Part shown: positions 28,559-36,943 of the stretch, one piece after another
How positions within the stretch are numbered: position 1 is the stretch's first letter
Layout: the number at the start of each line of letters is the position of its first letter
Origin: CBDCUW01 sp965222745
GTDB lineage: Bacteria > Planctomycetota > Planctomycetia > Pirellulales > Pirellulaceae
Reading direction: 5' to 3'
Assembly: GCA_965222745.1 (NCBI GenBank)
Contig: CBDCUW010000005.1
Span: forward strand, 2,790,001 to 2,854,000
Length of the DNA: 64,000 nucleotides
Made by a program: the position numbers and the translations under genes
Notes under the pieces: generated by a model
The model's input: the letters and a program-made list of their open reading frames with translations, nothing else
Database searches by the model: none
What the model was told of the DNA's origin: nothing

Positions 28559-28693
28559 ATGGATGTCTCGATGCGAAACTTGATTGCTGGATTCGTGGGA
28601 CTCGTGATCCTGCTCGTCAGCGTGCTGGCTTATGCACAGATCAACGGATCTCAAAACTTCCAGCTTGAAGAGTACGAGCTGCCGGCGAAGTAA
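28559..28693 (+). CDS. 44-residue single-pass membrane or secreted peptide
   Basis: A short frame with a strong Shine-Dalgarno (AGGGAAGGAG at 28541-28550, 8 bases before ATG 28559). The product MDVSMRNLIAGFVGLVILLV... has one hydrophobic segment ending SVLAYAQ and a 20-residue polar tail (NFQLEEYELPAK). It could be a membrane peptide or a cleaved exported peptide. It lies between the divergent act operon and the Rrf2/molybdoenzyme genes. Small hydrophobic subunits are common in respiratory complexes, so association with ACIII is possible but unproven. I recognise no family. Confidence 0.55.
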   Translation: MDVSMRNLIAGFVGLVILLVSVLAYAQINGSQNFQLEEYELPAK

Positions 28694-28825
28694 ACACCGC
28701 CAGGGCCACCGCATGGAGCAACGGCCCTTTGCGAGCGCGCGGCGGCAAACTGGAGGCGGCAGCGCGCCCGCGCTCATGAAACCGATTGAAAGCGCAGCGT
28801 GTGCGGAACGAATCGTCAGCGAACG

Positions 28826-29266
28826 CTACACTTTTGGTTTCTTGATCGGAACGCTCGGTTGGCGATTCTCGAATTCCGCAAACGTCGTTTGGATCAGGTA
28901 TTCATCGAACTCCACCATCATCGCCGAGAGCGAATCGTGTAGCGGACATGGCTCTTTCTTACCGCACCAACCCGGACCAAAGGGACAGGGCTCGTCACTC
29001 TCACGCTCGAAAAGCAAAACAACGTCTTTCAGTGAAATCTCTGACGGCGGTCTGGCCAACCGATATCCGCCGCCCGGTCCGGGCGAACCGGACACGAGCC
29101 CGCCACGAGATAGCTCGGTGAGTATCTTGCCCACCAGCGGCACAGGCAGATTGCGACTCTCAGCAATCTCTCTCGATGAAACCAGGTTCGTTGACTCGCA
29201 GCTATAAAGTTCGGCAAGACGACTCATCGCTGCGATCGCATTTCGCGTCGTTTTCTGTTGGATCAT
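28826..29266 (-). CDS. Rrf2-family transcription regulator
   Basis: A 146-residue winged-helix regulator. The N-terminal HTH has REIAESRNLPVPLVGKIL and the wing SPGPGGGYRLARPPSEI. Three cysteines, C94, C101 and C107 (CPFGPGWCGKKEPC), are the usual Fe-S cluster ligands in this family (IscR, NsrR and relatives). It therefore probably senses NO, oxygen or redox state. It is divergent from the molybdoenzyme alpha gene, sharing a 250-bp region, so that promoter is its likely target. It might also act on the act operon, 540 bp away. Confidence 0.9.
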   Translation of the reverse strand: MIQQKTTRNAIAAMSRLAELYSCESTNLVSSREIAESRNLPVPLVGKILTELSRGGLVSGSPGPGGGYRLARPPSEISLKDVVLLFERESDEPCPFGPGWCGKKEPCPLHDSLSAMMVEFDEYLIQTTFAEFENRQPSVPIKKPKV

Positions 29267-29417
29267 GGGCTCGAAAGGACGTGAATCAAAGGCGTCAAAC
29301 CGGTCACTTTGCGGTTCCAGGCTCCGATTCCGGAAGCCATCACGACGCAGCCGGGTGCGGCATTAGGTATCAGCGGGCAATAACGCCCCCTAATCCGCTT
29401 GTTTCTAACCAAATATC

Positions 29418-29467
29418 ATCCTAACATCCTATTTCAGAATTTCCTATCGTTAATTCGCCGTTAGGAT
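29418..29467. promoter_or_regulatory. Possible operator: inverted ATCCTAAC ... GTTAGGAT upstream of the molybdoenzyme genes
   Basis: ATCCTAAC (29418-29425) and GTTAGGAT (29460-29467) are perfect inverted 8-mers 34 bases apart, in an AT-rich stretch between the Rrf2 gene and the alpha-subunit gene. This is a candidate binding site for the adjacent regulator. The spacing is wide for one dimer, so it may be coincidental. Confidence 0.3.
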
Positions 29468-29516
29468 TCTGAACCGCTAGTCGTTGATGCAACTGACCGT
29501 ATGGGAGGAACTCACG

Positions 29517-32500
29517 ATGGCTGAAAAATCCGGTAATCGTCGTCAATTCTTGTTTCAGCTGACGATGGCAGGGGCCGGAGCAGCGACCATCGACAGTTGG
29601 GCCCAGGAGGCGGTCCAAAACATCGAGCCCCTGACGGTAGAGAATCCACTGAGCGGTTACCCCAATCGCGACTGGGAAAAACACTACCGCGATCTCTACC
29701 AATCGGATTCTTCGTTCACTTTTCTGTGCGCCCCCAACGACACGCACAATTGTGTGCTCAACGCGCATGTTAAAAACGGGGTCGTCACTCGTATCAGCCC
29801 GACGTTCGGATACTCCAAAGCAACCGACCTGCAAGGCAACCAAGCAAGCCAGCGATGGGAGCCGCGCGTCTGCCAAAAAGGCCTTGCCCTGGTGCGGCGG
29901 TTCTATGGTGACCGTCGTTGCAAGCGGCCGCTCGTTCGCAAGGGTTTCAAGGAATGGGTCGACGAAGGCTTTCCACGTGATCCACAAACCGGAGCGGTCG
30001 ATGCAGATCGCTACCTCAATCGCGGACGTGATGCATGGGTCGCCGTCAGCTGGGACGAAGCCTTTGAGTATTCGGCCCAAGCGATGGCCAACATTGCCGC
30101 CACCTACAGTGGCGACGAAGGAAAAGCACGTTTGCTGGCACAAGGGTACGATCCGCTGATGGTCGACGCGACCGAGGGTTCCGGTACGCAGACATTGAAG
30201 TTTCGCGGCGGCATGGCGGCACTTGGTGCGACACGCATTTTCGCGCAATACCGAATGGCCAATTCGATGGCGTTGCTTGACAGCAAGGTGCGCGGCGTCG
30301 ATCCGGACAATGCGATCGGAGCCCGCGGTTGGGACAACTATTCATGGCATACCGACTTGCCGCCCGGACACCCCATGGTGACGGGACAGCAAACGAATGA
30401 CTTCGATTTGTGCAACGTTGAAAAGTCGAACTTGATCTTGGTCTGGGGCATGAACTGGGTATGCACCAAGATGCCCGATGCACACTGGTTGACCGAAGCC
30501 CGCATGAAGGGTTCAAAAGTCGTTGTCATCGCTGCGGAGTATTCGGCGACGACCAGTAAAGCGGACGAGGCGTTCGTGGTCCGCCCTGGTACCACGCCTG
30601 CGCTTGCTCTTGGGCTGGCCCAGGTCGTGATGCAGGAAGGACTCTACGACGATCAATACGTCACCTCGCACACCGATCTTCCGCTGCTGGTCCGAATGGA
30701 CAACGGCAAGATGCTGCAAGCGGCAGATGTTTTTCCCAACCATCAGCAGGCAGAACTGCGCAACGGCGTTGTCGTCACGCAACCGGGCGAAAAGTCTCCT
30801 CCTCCGCATCTTCAGCCGTCTGCGATTCTTTCCAGCGAGCGCCGCGAAGAATGGGGTGACTATGTTCTTTGGGACGAGAAAACACAATCTCCCCTGGCGA
30901 CCAGCCGGGACCTGGTCGGCAAGCATTTCTCTGATACCGGCGTCAAGCCAACGTTGACCGGCACGTTTGATGTCAAGCTGGCCGACGGCACCAACATCAA
31001 GTGCCGCACCGTCTATGACGTCACCAAGGAACTTCTTGACGGTTCTTACACACCCGAGCAAGTCGAAAAACTGACCTGGGCTCCCGCCGACGCGATTCGT
31101 TCGCTGGCCAGACAGATCGCGGCGAATCCTGAAAAGACATCGTTTGTGATCGGGATGGGCCCCAATCAATACTTCAACAACGACTTGAAAGACCGAGCCC
31201 TCTTTTTGATCGCGGCGCTGACTCGCAACGTCGGGTTCATCGGCGGCAACGTCGGGTCTTACGCCGGCAATTACCGGGCGGCCTTCTTCAGTGGATTGGG
31301 ACAGTACGCTGCCGAAAACCCGTTCGCGCCCGAGCTCGATCCGGAAAAACCTGTCTCCAATTTGAAGAAGTATTTCCGCGGCGAATCGGTTCACTACTTC
31401 AATCATGGTGACACGATCCTGCGGTACGGGGACGCCGTGTTGACCGGCAGCACGCACATGCCGACTCCGAGCAAGTCGATTCATGTCTCGAATTCCAACT
31501 CGTTGATCGGCAATGCCAAAGGTCACTACGAAACGGTGATCAACACACTGCGTCGCGTGGAGTTCGTGGGTGTCAACGAATGGTGGTGGACGGCCAGTTG
31601 CGAATACGCCGATGTCGTCTTCCCGGTCGATAGTTGGGCCGACATGAAGTTCCCCGACATGACGATCAGCGTGACCAATCCTTTCTTGTACATCTTCCCG
31701 GCGACGCCGCTGCCGCGGATTCACGACACCCGCGGCGATGTCGAGGTTGCAGCGGGAGTGTGTGCGGCGATGGGTCGGTTGATCGACGACCAACGGATGG
31801 TGGACTACTGGCAGTTCATTCATCAGGGGACGGCGCGTCCTTACCTGCAGCGAATTCTTGACCACTCCAATCTCACTCGCGGGCATCGCATTGAGGACTT
31901 GGAAGCCAAGGCGGCGGAGGGCATTCCCACGATCATGGAGACTCGCACCTATCCCAAGGCGGGTGGCTGGGAACAATCGAACGAGCATCAGCCTTGGTAC
32001 ACGCGAACGGGTCGACTGGAATTCTACCGAGATGAGCCGGAGTTTATCGACAGCGGCGAAAATCTGGTGCTGCACCGGGAACCGATCGATTCAACGTTCT
32101 ACGAACCGAATGTCATCGTGGCTGCCGAGCATCCGCTTCTTCGCCCCAAGACTCCCGAAGACTACGGAACGACGCGTGAAGATTTGTCGGGCGATGCACG
32201 ACAAGCGCGGCACGTCATCAAAACGGTGGACGAATTACTCAAGACCGAACACCCGCTGAAAAAGTATGGCTACGAGTTCATTTTTCACACACCCAAGTAT
32301 CGACATGGCGCGCACACCACACCCACCGATGTTGACATCATCGCGGTCTGGTTCGGTCCGTTTGGCGACATGAACCGGGCCGATCGCCGCATGCCGATGG
32401 TCGGCGAGATGTACGTCGACATGCATCCGTTGGACGCGAAACGTTTGGGTATCGAGGAAGGGGACTACGTGTGGATCGACGCCGACCCGAAGGATCGCCC

Positions 32501-32996
32501 GTTCCACGGTTGGGAGAAAAACCCGCAAGGGCATGAGGTCGCCCGGCTGATGGCCCGGGCACGTTACTATCCAGGCACACCGCGCGGCGTGACGCGAATG
32601 TGGCACAACGCACACGGCGCGACCTTCGGAACCGTTGCCGGTGCCAAGCAGCATCCCACCGGCTTGGCCCAGTCGCCAACGACCAAGTACAAGGCCATGT
32701 TCCGCCATGGAAGCCACCAGAGCTGTACGCGCGGATTCCTCAAACCGACCTGGATGACCGATTCGCTGAACGTCAAACAGCTGCTGACGCACGACATGAC
32801 CAAAGGCTTTGTCCCCGACGTTCATTGCCCAACCGGTGCGCCGCGCGAAGCGATGGTGAGGATCACACGAGCCGAAGCTGGCGGCATCGGCGGCAAGGGA
32901 CTATGGCGGCCCGCCGCCCTTGGGCTGCGCCCAACGTACGAGAGCGAGTTGCTAAAGAAATTCATGGCTGGCGGGTTTGTCCAGCGAAAAGCGTAG
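29517..32996 (+). CDS. Periplasmic type II DMSO-reductase-family molybdoenzyme, alpha subunit (NxrA/NarG-like)
   Basis: A 1159-residue catalytic subunit with bis-MGD molybdenum. A Tat signal NRRQFLFQLTMAGAG (residues 7-21) indicates periplasmic export. FS0-cluster ligands are suggested at Cys71/His77, Cys79 and Cys119 (CAPNDTHNC ... RVCQKG). The Mo ligand is Asp280 in SWHTDLPPGHPM, as in NarG/NXR-type enzymes. Stretches such as VVWGMNW-like WGMNWVCTKMPDAHWLTEA and DVHCPTGAPREA resemble the periplasmic nitrite oxidoreductase clade of Nitrospira and anammox bacteria (from memory). Start ATG 29517 has GGAGG at 29504-29508. Nitrite oxidation, nitrate reduction or another oxyanion are all possible. 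Confidence 0.87.
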   Translation: MAEKSGNRRQFLFQLTMAGAGAATIDSWAQEAVQNIEPLTVENPLSGYPNRDWEKHYRDLYQSDSSFTFLCAPNDTHNCVLNAHVKNGVVTRISPTFGYSKATDLQGNQASQRWEPRVCQKGLALVRRFYGDRRCKRPLVRKGFKEWVDEGFPRDPQTGAVDADRYLNRGRDAWVAVSWDEAFEYSAQAMANIAATYSGDEGKARLLAQGYDPLMVDATEGSGTQTLKFRGGMAALGATRIFAQYRMANSMALLDSKVRGVDPDNAIGARGWDNYSWHTDLPPGHPMVTGQQTNDFDLCNVEKSNLILVWGMNWVCTKMPDAHWLTEARMKGSKVVVIAAEYSATTSKADEAFVVRPGTTPALALGLAQVVMQEGLYDDQYVTSHTDLPLLVRMDNGKMLQAADVFPNHQQAELRNGVVVTQPGEKSPPPHLQPSAILSSERREEWGDYVLWDEKTQSPLATSRDLVGKHFSDTGVKPTLTGTFDVKLADGTNIKCRTVYDVTKELLDGSYTPEQVEKLTWAPADAIRSLARQIAANPEKTSFVIGMGPNQYFNNDLKDRALFLIAALTRNVGFIGGNVGSYAGNYRAAFFSGLGQYAAENPFAPELDPEKPVSNLKKYFRGESVHYFNHGDTILRYGDAVLTGSTHMPTPSKSIHVSNSNSLIGNAKGHYETVINTLRRVEFVGVNEWWWTASCEYADVVFPVDSWADMKFPDMTISVTNPFLYIFPATPLPRIHDTRGDVEVAAGVCAAMGRLIDDQRMVDYWQFIHQGTARPYLQRILDHSNLTRGHRIEDLEAKAAEGIPTIMETRTYPKAGGWEQSNEHQPWYTRTGRLEFYRDEPEFIDSGENLVLHREPIDSTFYEPNVIVAAEHPLLRPKTPEDYGTTREDLSGDARQARHVIKTVDELLKTEHPLKKYGYEFIFHTPKYRHGAHTTPTDVDIIAVWFGPFGDMNRADRRMPMVGEMYVDMHPLDAKRLGIEEGDYVWIDADPKDRPFHGWEKNPQGHEVARLMARARYYPGTPRGVTRMWHNAHGATFGTVAGAKQHPTGLAQSPTTKYKAMFRHGSHQSCTRGFLKPTWMTDSLNVKQLLTHDMTKGFVPDVHCPTGAPREAMVRITRAEAGGIGGKGLWRPAALGLRPTYESELLKKFMAGGFVQRKA

Positions 32997-33039
32997 TAGG
33001 TGACCAGCAACGAAGTCATTGCAAAAGGGAACGACGACG

Positions 33040-34200
33040 ATGGTCAAGCGATACAACTGGCAGATCGACCGAGAACAAGAGTATCCCTACGCCGCCGCAC
33101 CGCCCAAACGGCAAGTGGCCTACGTGTTCGACACAAACAAGTGCATCGAGTGCCAAACGTGCACTGTCGCTTGCAAGACCTGCTGGACCAGCGGCAAGGG
33201 CCAGGAAACGATCTTCTGGAACAACGTTGAAACGAAACCGTATGGCGGCTATCCACACGCTTGGGATGCCAAGTTGATGGACAAGTGCGGCCCGGCAACT
33301 TGGGACGGAAAGAAACTCTATTCGATCACCATCTTCGATAAAAAAGATGAGAGTGCACCGCCAGTCGAAGGTCAACCGCAGCCAGTGCTTCCGCCGGTTG
33401 GACATCTGCCGACCGAGCGTGATTACGCCTCTCCGAATTTAGGGGAAGACGACTTATCTGAGATGATTGACAAGGGTTCGCATTTTGACGGCACCCACAA
33501 CGGCTGGATGTTTTACCTGGCACGGATCTGCAACCATTGCGACAACCCCGCCTGTTTGGCCGCCTGTCCCCGCAAGGCGATCTACAAGCGCGAAGAAGAC
33601 GGCATCGTACTGGTCGACCAACAGCGTTGCCGCGGATATCAGGAGTGTGTCCAAGCCTGCCCCTACAAGAAGGTCTTTTTCAACGTCATCCATCGGGCCA
33701 GCGAGAAGTGCATCGGATGCTTCCCGCGAGTCGAACAGGGAGACGTGGCGCTGTGCGTCGAATCTTGCATCGGCAAGATCCGGATGCACGGATTCCTGTC
33801 GACGCAAGAGGAGCCTCGCGAGGACAATCCGCTCGACTACATCGTCAAGATTCGCAAACTGGCTTTGCCCTGCTACCCTCAATTCGGAACGGCGCCAAAT
33901 GTCTTCTATATCCCGCCGGTGCACGTGCCCGATCCGTTTCTGGAGCAGCTGTTTGGTCCCGGTGTTGAAGAGGCCAAGGAAATCTACCGCAACCTGAAGG
34001 ACGACAAGCAGTTGCTGGGCGCGCTGATGTTGTTCGGTGCCAGTCCTCGAATCATCACCCGCTACGAAGTGCAAGGTGATGAAGCGGTCGGCTGGGACGT
34101 CGACGGGAAAGAGGTCGCCCGCGTTCCGTTCACCGAGCCAACTTTCTATCGCAAACATTTCGACGAACAACACGGAGCGTATCGCCACAACACGGCGTGA
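33040..34200 (+). CDS. Molybdoenzyme beta subunit with four Fe-S clusters (NxrB/NarH-like)
   Basis: A 386-residue electron-transfer subunit without its own signal, so it is probably hitch-hiked through Tat with the alpha subunit. Cysteine sets are C35/38/41/45 (CIECQTCTVAC), C164/167/172/176 (CNHCDNPACLAAC), C197/203/207 (RCRGYQECVQACPYK) and C224/227/239/243 (CIGC...CVESC). The segments NNVETKPYGGYPHAWD and PRKAIYKREEDGIVL resemble NxrB. ATG 33040 is preceded by AAAGGGA. It follows the alpha gene by 43 bases. Confidence 0.9.
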   Translation: MVKRYNWQIDREQEYPYAAAPPKRQVAYVFDTNKCIECQTCTVACKTCWTSGKGQETIFWNNVETKPYGGYPHAWDAKLMDKCGPATWDGKKLYSITIFDKKDESAPPVEGQPQPVLPPVGHLPTERDYASPNLGEDDLSEMIDKGSHFDGTHNGWMFYLARICNHCDNPACLAACPRKAIYKREEDGIVLVDQQRCRGYQECVQACPYKKVFFNVIHRASEKCIGCFPRVEQGDVALCVESCIGKIRMHGFLSTQEEPREDNPLDYIVKIRKLALPCYPQFGTAPNVFYIPPVHVPDPFLEQLFGPGVEEAKEIYRNLKDDKQLLGALMLFGASPRIITRYEVQGDEAVGWDVDGKEVARVPFTEPTFYRKHFDEQHGAYRHNTA

Positions 34201-34273
34201 CTTGCGGAATGCACTTCGCTCACGCCAATTCGATCCGCACATGGGCAACGCACTCCAGGCGAGGATTCAAAAC

Positions 34274-35290
34274 ATGAACCGCAGTGACGACAACAACCGG
34301 ATGCTGATAGGTATCATTGGCGGAGCCACGTTGATCGTGCTGGTCATGATCGCGTCGATCTACATCGCCACACGGCGGCCGGTCGTGGTTGTCGTTCCGT
34401 CCCTTGATGACGGCGGTGGTGGTGTCTCTACCCCGGCAACATCTGCCGGGCCCCAAACGGCCAGTGGCGCGGCTGCCGCCGAAGCGCCGCTCCCCGAAGT
34501 CAAGGTCACCCGGGTCTCAGCGGCGCCGGGAACCGAAAACCCGTTGGATCCGTTCTGGGACAAAATCGCGACCGCCGAGGTCGCCTTGACGCCTCAACGG
34601 GTCGCCCAGCCCATGCTTGCCGATGGCACGGTAGCGAATTTGAGCGTGCAAGCAGTTCGCGACGATCAGCGTTACGTTTGGCGGCTCAGCTGGAACCAAC
34701 CCGAAATCGCCGATCGCAGCGATGTTGGTGAGTTCTCCGACGCGGTCGCGATGCAATTCCCGTTGAGCGACGGTGCGCCTTACACGATGGGTGGCCCCAA
34801 GATGCCGGTGCGGATGTTGCACTGGAAGGCGACTTGGCAAAAAGATATCGACGAAGGTTTTCAGGATGTGCAAAAACTTCATCCTCACTCGGACAACGAT
34901 TTTTACTGGTTTGCCAAAGGGGAAGGTCCTCACCACATGAACGAATCCTTTGAGAATCCAACTTCGAAACAATGGATGATCGCGGAGTCTGCCGGCAATC
35001 CGATGGCGGACTTCGACCGGAAAAATCCGGTGGAAGAACTGACCGCTCATGGCTTCGGAAGTGCAACACATATCGGCCAGACGCCCAGCCGAGGACGCGG
35101 TGTCTGGAATGACGGCAAATGGTACGTGGTGATTGACCGACCGATCGAGTCTGCGGATCCGCTGATCGCGCGATTCAACGAAAATCCCGATCAACAGCTG
35201 ATCGCCTTTGCGGTTTGGGACGGCAGCGCGGCAAATCGCGGCGGCCGAAAGAACATTACCAACTGGACGCCGATGAGGATTCAGCCATGA
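34274..35290 (+). CDS. Molybdoenzyme gamma subunit, heme b-binding (ethylbenzene dehydrogenase gamma-like)
   Basis: A 338-residue protein with one N-terminal anchor helix (LIGIIGGATLIVLVMIASIY), a low-complexity Pro/Ala linker and a beta-rich domain of the EB_dh type found in NXR, ethylbenzene dehydrogenase and selenate reductase. Those domains bind heme b with Met and Lys. MPVRMLHWKATWQKD holds candidate ligands. The membrane anchor would hold the complex on the periplasmic side. ATG 34274 follows GGCGAGG by about 9 bases. It overlaps the chaperone gene by ATGA. Confidence 0.84.
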   Translation: MNRSDDNNRMLIGIIGGATLIVLVMIASIYIATRRPVVVVVPSLDDGGGGVSTPATSAGPQTASGAAAAEAPLPEVKVTRVSAAPGTENPLDPFWDKIATAEVALTPQRVAQPMLADGTVANLSVQAVRDDQRYVWRLSWNQPEIADRSDVGEFSDAVAMQFPLSDGAPYTMGGPKMPVRMLHWKATWQKDIDEGFQDVQKLHPHSDNDFYWFAKGEGPHHMNESFENPTSKQWMIAESAGNPMADFDRKNPVEELTAHGFGSATHIGQTPSRGRGVWNDGKWYVVIDRPIESADPLIARFNENPDQQLIAFAVWDGSAANRGGRKNITNWTPMRIQP

Positions 35291-36048
35291 ACGCCGATTC
35301 GGTGACCCTCGCCGCACAAGCCGACCTGGTTTTGTTGACCGTCGAGATGCTACGCCCGCCGCTGCCCAGGAACGGCGCCGGCGAATCGCCTTGGTTCGAG
35401 CTTCCACCACAGCAGCTTGATGAACTGCTGGGCGCAGCCTTGGGAGCAGCTTGCGAAAAGGCTGTTGACGATTCGCCTGGACTCACTCCCAGCTCCGCGT
35501 TTGCCGAAGTCGGCCGCTGCGCCCGTTCGATTTCGACGGACGATTGGTCAAACGAGTACTGCCGTTTGTTCGATGGTGCGACCGCTTGCCCGCTGAACCA
35601 AGCGTCCTACATTCGCCGTGACAAAGGAACGATCCTGGGTGATGTCAGCGGGTTTTACCACGCGTTCGGATGGCGAGGGGGCTCCGACACGGGTGAGCGT
35701 CCCGATCATTTGCTTTGTCAACTTGAATTCATCGCCATGTTGATGGCACTCGCCTCACGCGCTCCCGATTCTTCGTCCCACAAGATCGTCATCGACGCGT
35801 TGTCGCGATTCTCGCAAGACCACATGCAAGATTGGCTGCCGGCAGTGTGCTGGCAGATGTGCGAAGAAAGTCGGGTCGAGTATTTTGGTGCACTGTCCCA
35901 GTGGCTGCTTGTCTTGTGGCAATCGCTCACCGAAATACACCATTGGCCCATCGATCGCCCACCCGGCGAGCATCTCAAGCCGATCGTCGACCCCGACGAT
36001 CCGTACGAGTGTGGGGCGCCCGATTTGCATCAAATTCAAACACAATGA
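35287..36048 (+). CDS. TorD/DmsD-type chaperone for molybdoenzyme maturation
   Basis: A 253-residue, mostly helical cytosolic protein of the TorD-like family. Typical features are SNEYCRLFDGATACPLNQASYIRRDKG (the family YxxLFxG...PP region) and the H-x-x-D-like SQDHMQDWLPAVCWQM near the C-terminus. Such chaperones guard the Tat signal and help cofactor loading of the alpha subunit. It overlaps the gamma gene by 4 bp and precedes mobB, which strengthens the assignment. Confidence 0.83.
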   Translation: MNADSVTLAAQADLVLLTVEMLRPPLPRNGAGESPWFELPPQQLDELLGAALGAACEKAVDDSPGLTPSSAFAEVGRCARSISTDDWSNEYCRLFDGATACPLNQASYIRRDKGTILGDVSGFYHAFGWRGGSDTGERPDHLLCQLEFIAMLMALASRAPDSSSHKIVIDALSRFSQDHMQDWLPAVCWQMCEESRVEYFGALSQWLLVLWQSLTEIHHWPIDRPPGEHLKPIVDPDDPYECGAPDLHQIQTQ

Positions 36049-36088
36049 AGCGGGCTGCAGCAATCGTGACAAGGATGCTCGTTTGACG

Positions 36089-36595
36089 ATGAATCGAGTC
36101 CACATTGTCGGCCGGAAGAATAGCGGCAAGACAACATTGATCGTTGAACTGGTGGAGTACCTTTCAGGCGAAGGGTACCGAGTGGGTACCATCAAACACA
36201 CTCACCATCATCACCAGCTCGATACACCCGGAAAGGACTCACATCGGCACGGTGAAGCAGGCTCCCCTGTCGTGGGCATCCTCTCGCCTGGTATGACGGC
36301 GGTTTTCCAACGGGTCAACGACGACCTAACCGATGAATCCCGATACGCAGCGATGGCGCCGTTGTTTGCCGAATGCGATCTCGTGCTCGTGGAAGGGGAC
36401 CTGCAAACCCGGGCACCGAAAGTCGAAGTCTGGCGGGCGGTTCAATCCGCCGCACCGATCGGAGCCCAAAACTCCTCCATCGCCGCGATCGTCAGCGACG
36501 ATGCCTCCAATGTGCGTGTTCCTCATTGGCCCCGATCTGATATCTCTGTCGTCGCGAAAAGTATCCTGCAACTCACCCAGGCGATCACTTCCTGA
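36089..36595 (+). CDS. mobB: Molybdopterin-guanine dinucleotide biosynthesis protein MobB
   Basis: A 168-residue P-loop GTPase assisting MobA in MGD cofactor formation. The Walker A is VGRKNSGKTTL at about 7-17, the characteristic TIKHTHHHHQLDTPGKDS follows with its His cluster, and CDLVLVEGDL serves as the Walker B/GD motif. ATG 36089 begins MNRVHIVGRK. Placement right after the chaperone gene indicates a dedicated supply of MGD to this enzyme. The presence of bis-MGD in the alpha subunit is therefore well supported. Confidence 0.93.
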   Translation: MNRVHIVGRKNSGKTTLIVELVEYLSGEGYRVGTIKHTHHHHQLDTPGKDSHRHGEAGSPVVGILSPGMTAVFQRVNDDLTDESRYAAMAPLFAECDLVLVEGDLQTRAPKVEVWRAVQSAAPIGAQNSSIAAIVSDDASNVRVPHWPRSDISVVAKSILQLTQAITS

Positions 36596-36943
36596 ATCAG
36601 CGTCGGTGAAGATCGGCTCACCAGCTTGGCCAAGCCGCGACGCAGCGTTATCGAGCGTCGTGTAGATTTACCAGGCAAAGGGAAGCACCGGCCGATTCAG
36701 AGATACCGTGTCCCGTACAATCGTTACTTTCGATTCGACTCGAATATTCGCGTGTACCGTGGCGATCACCGGTTCATTTTTAGCAATTGTGCCAGCTGAG
36801 TCCAATAAAGGCTGGGTCATTCCGATACCCCAAAGTGCGGGGATTTCATTTGTGACCTGACTACCTGCCACGGTGGTTGCTTCGACAGCTTGAAGTCTCT
36901 GCAGTCTGCCACAAAAAGCATCCAAAGTTCATGGAGGGACATG
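36596..36943. other. 348-bp intergenic region with one uncertain minus-strand frame
   Basis: Nothing here is convincing. A minus-strand open frame of 85 codons (36668-36925) ends VSLNRPVLPFAW. It has no known domain and no ribosome site that I can see. The promoter of the lipoprotein gene should lie here. Confidence 0.35.

Noticed and set aside
30513..32075. 520-codon minus-strand frame
   Set aside because: Opposite the molybdoenzyme alpha gene, whose protein is strongly family-like. No motif in the antisense product.
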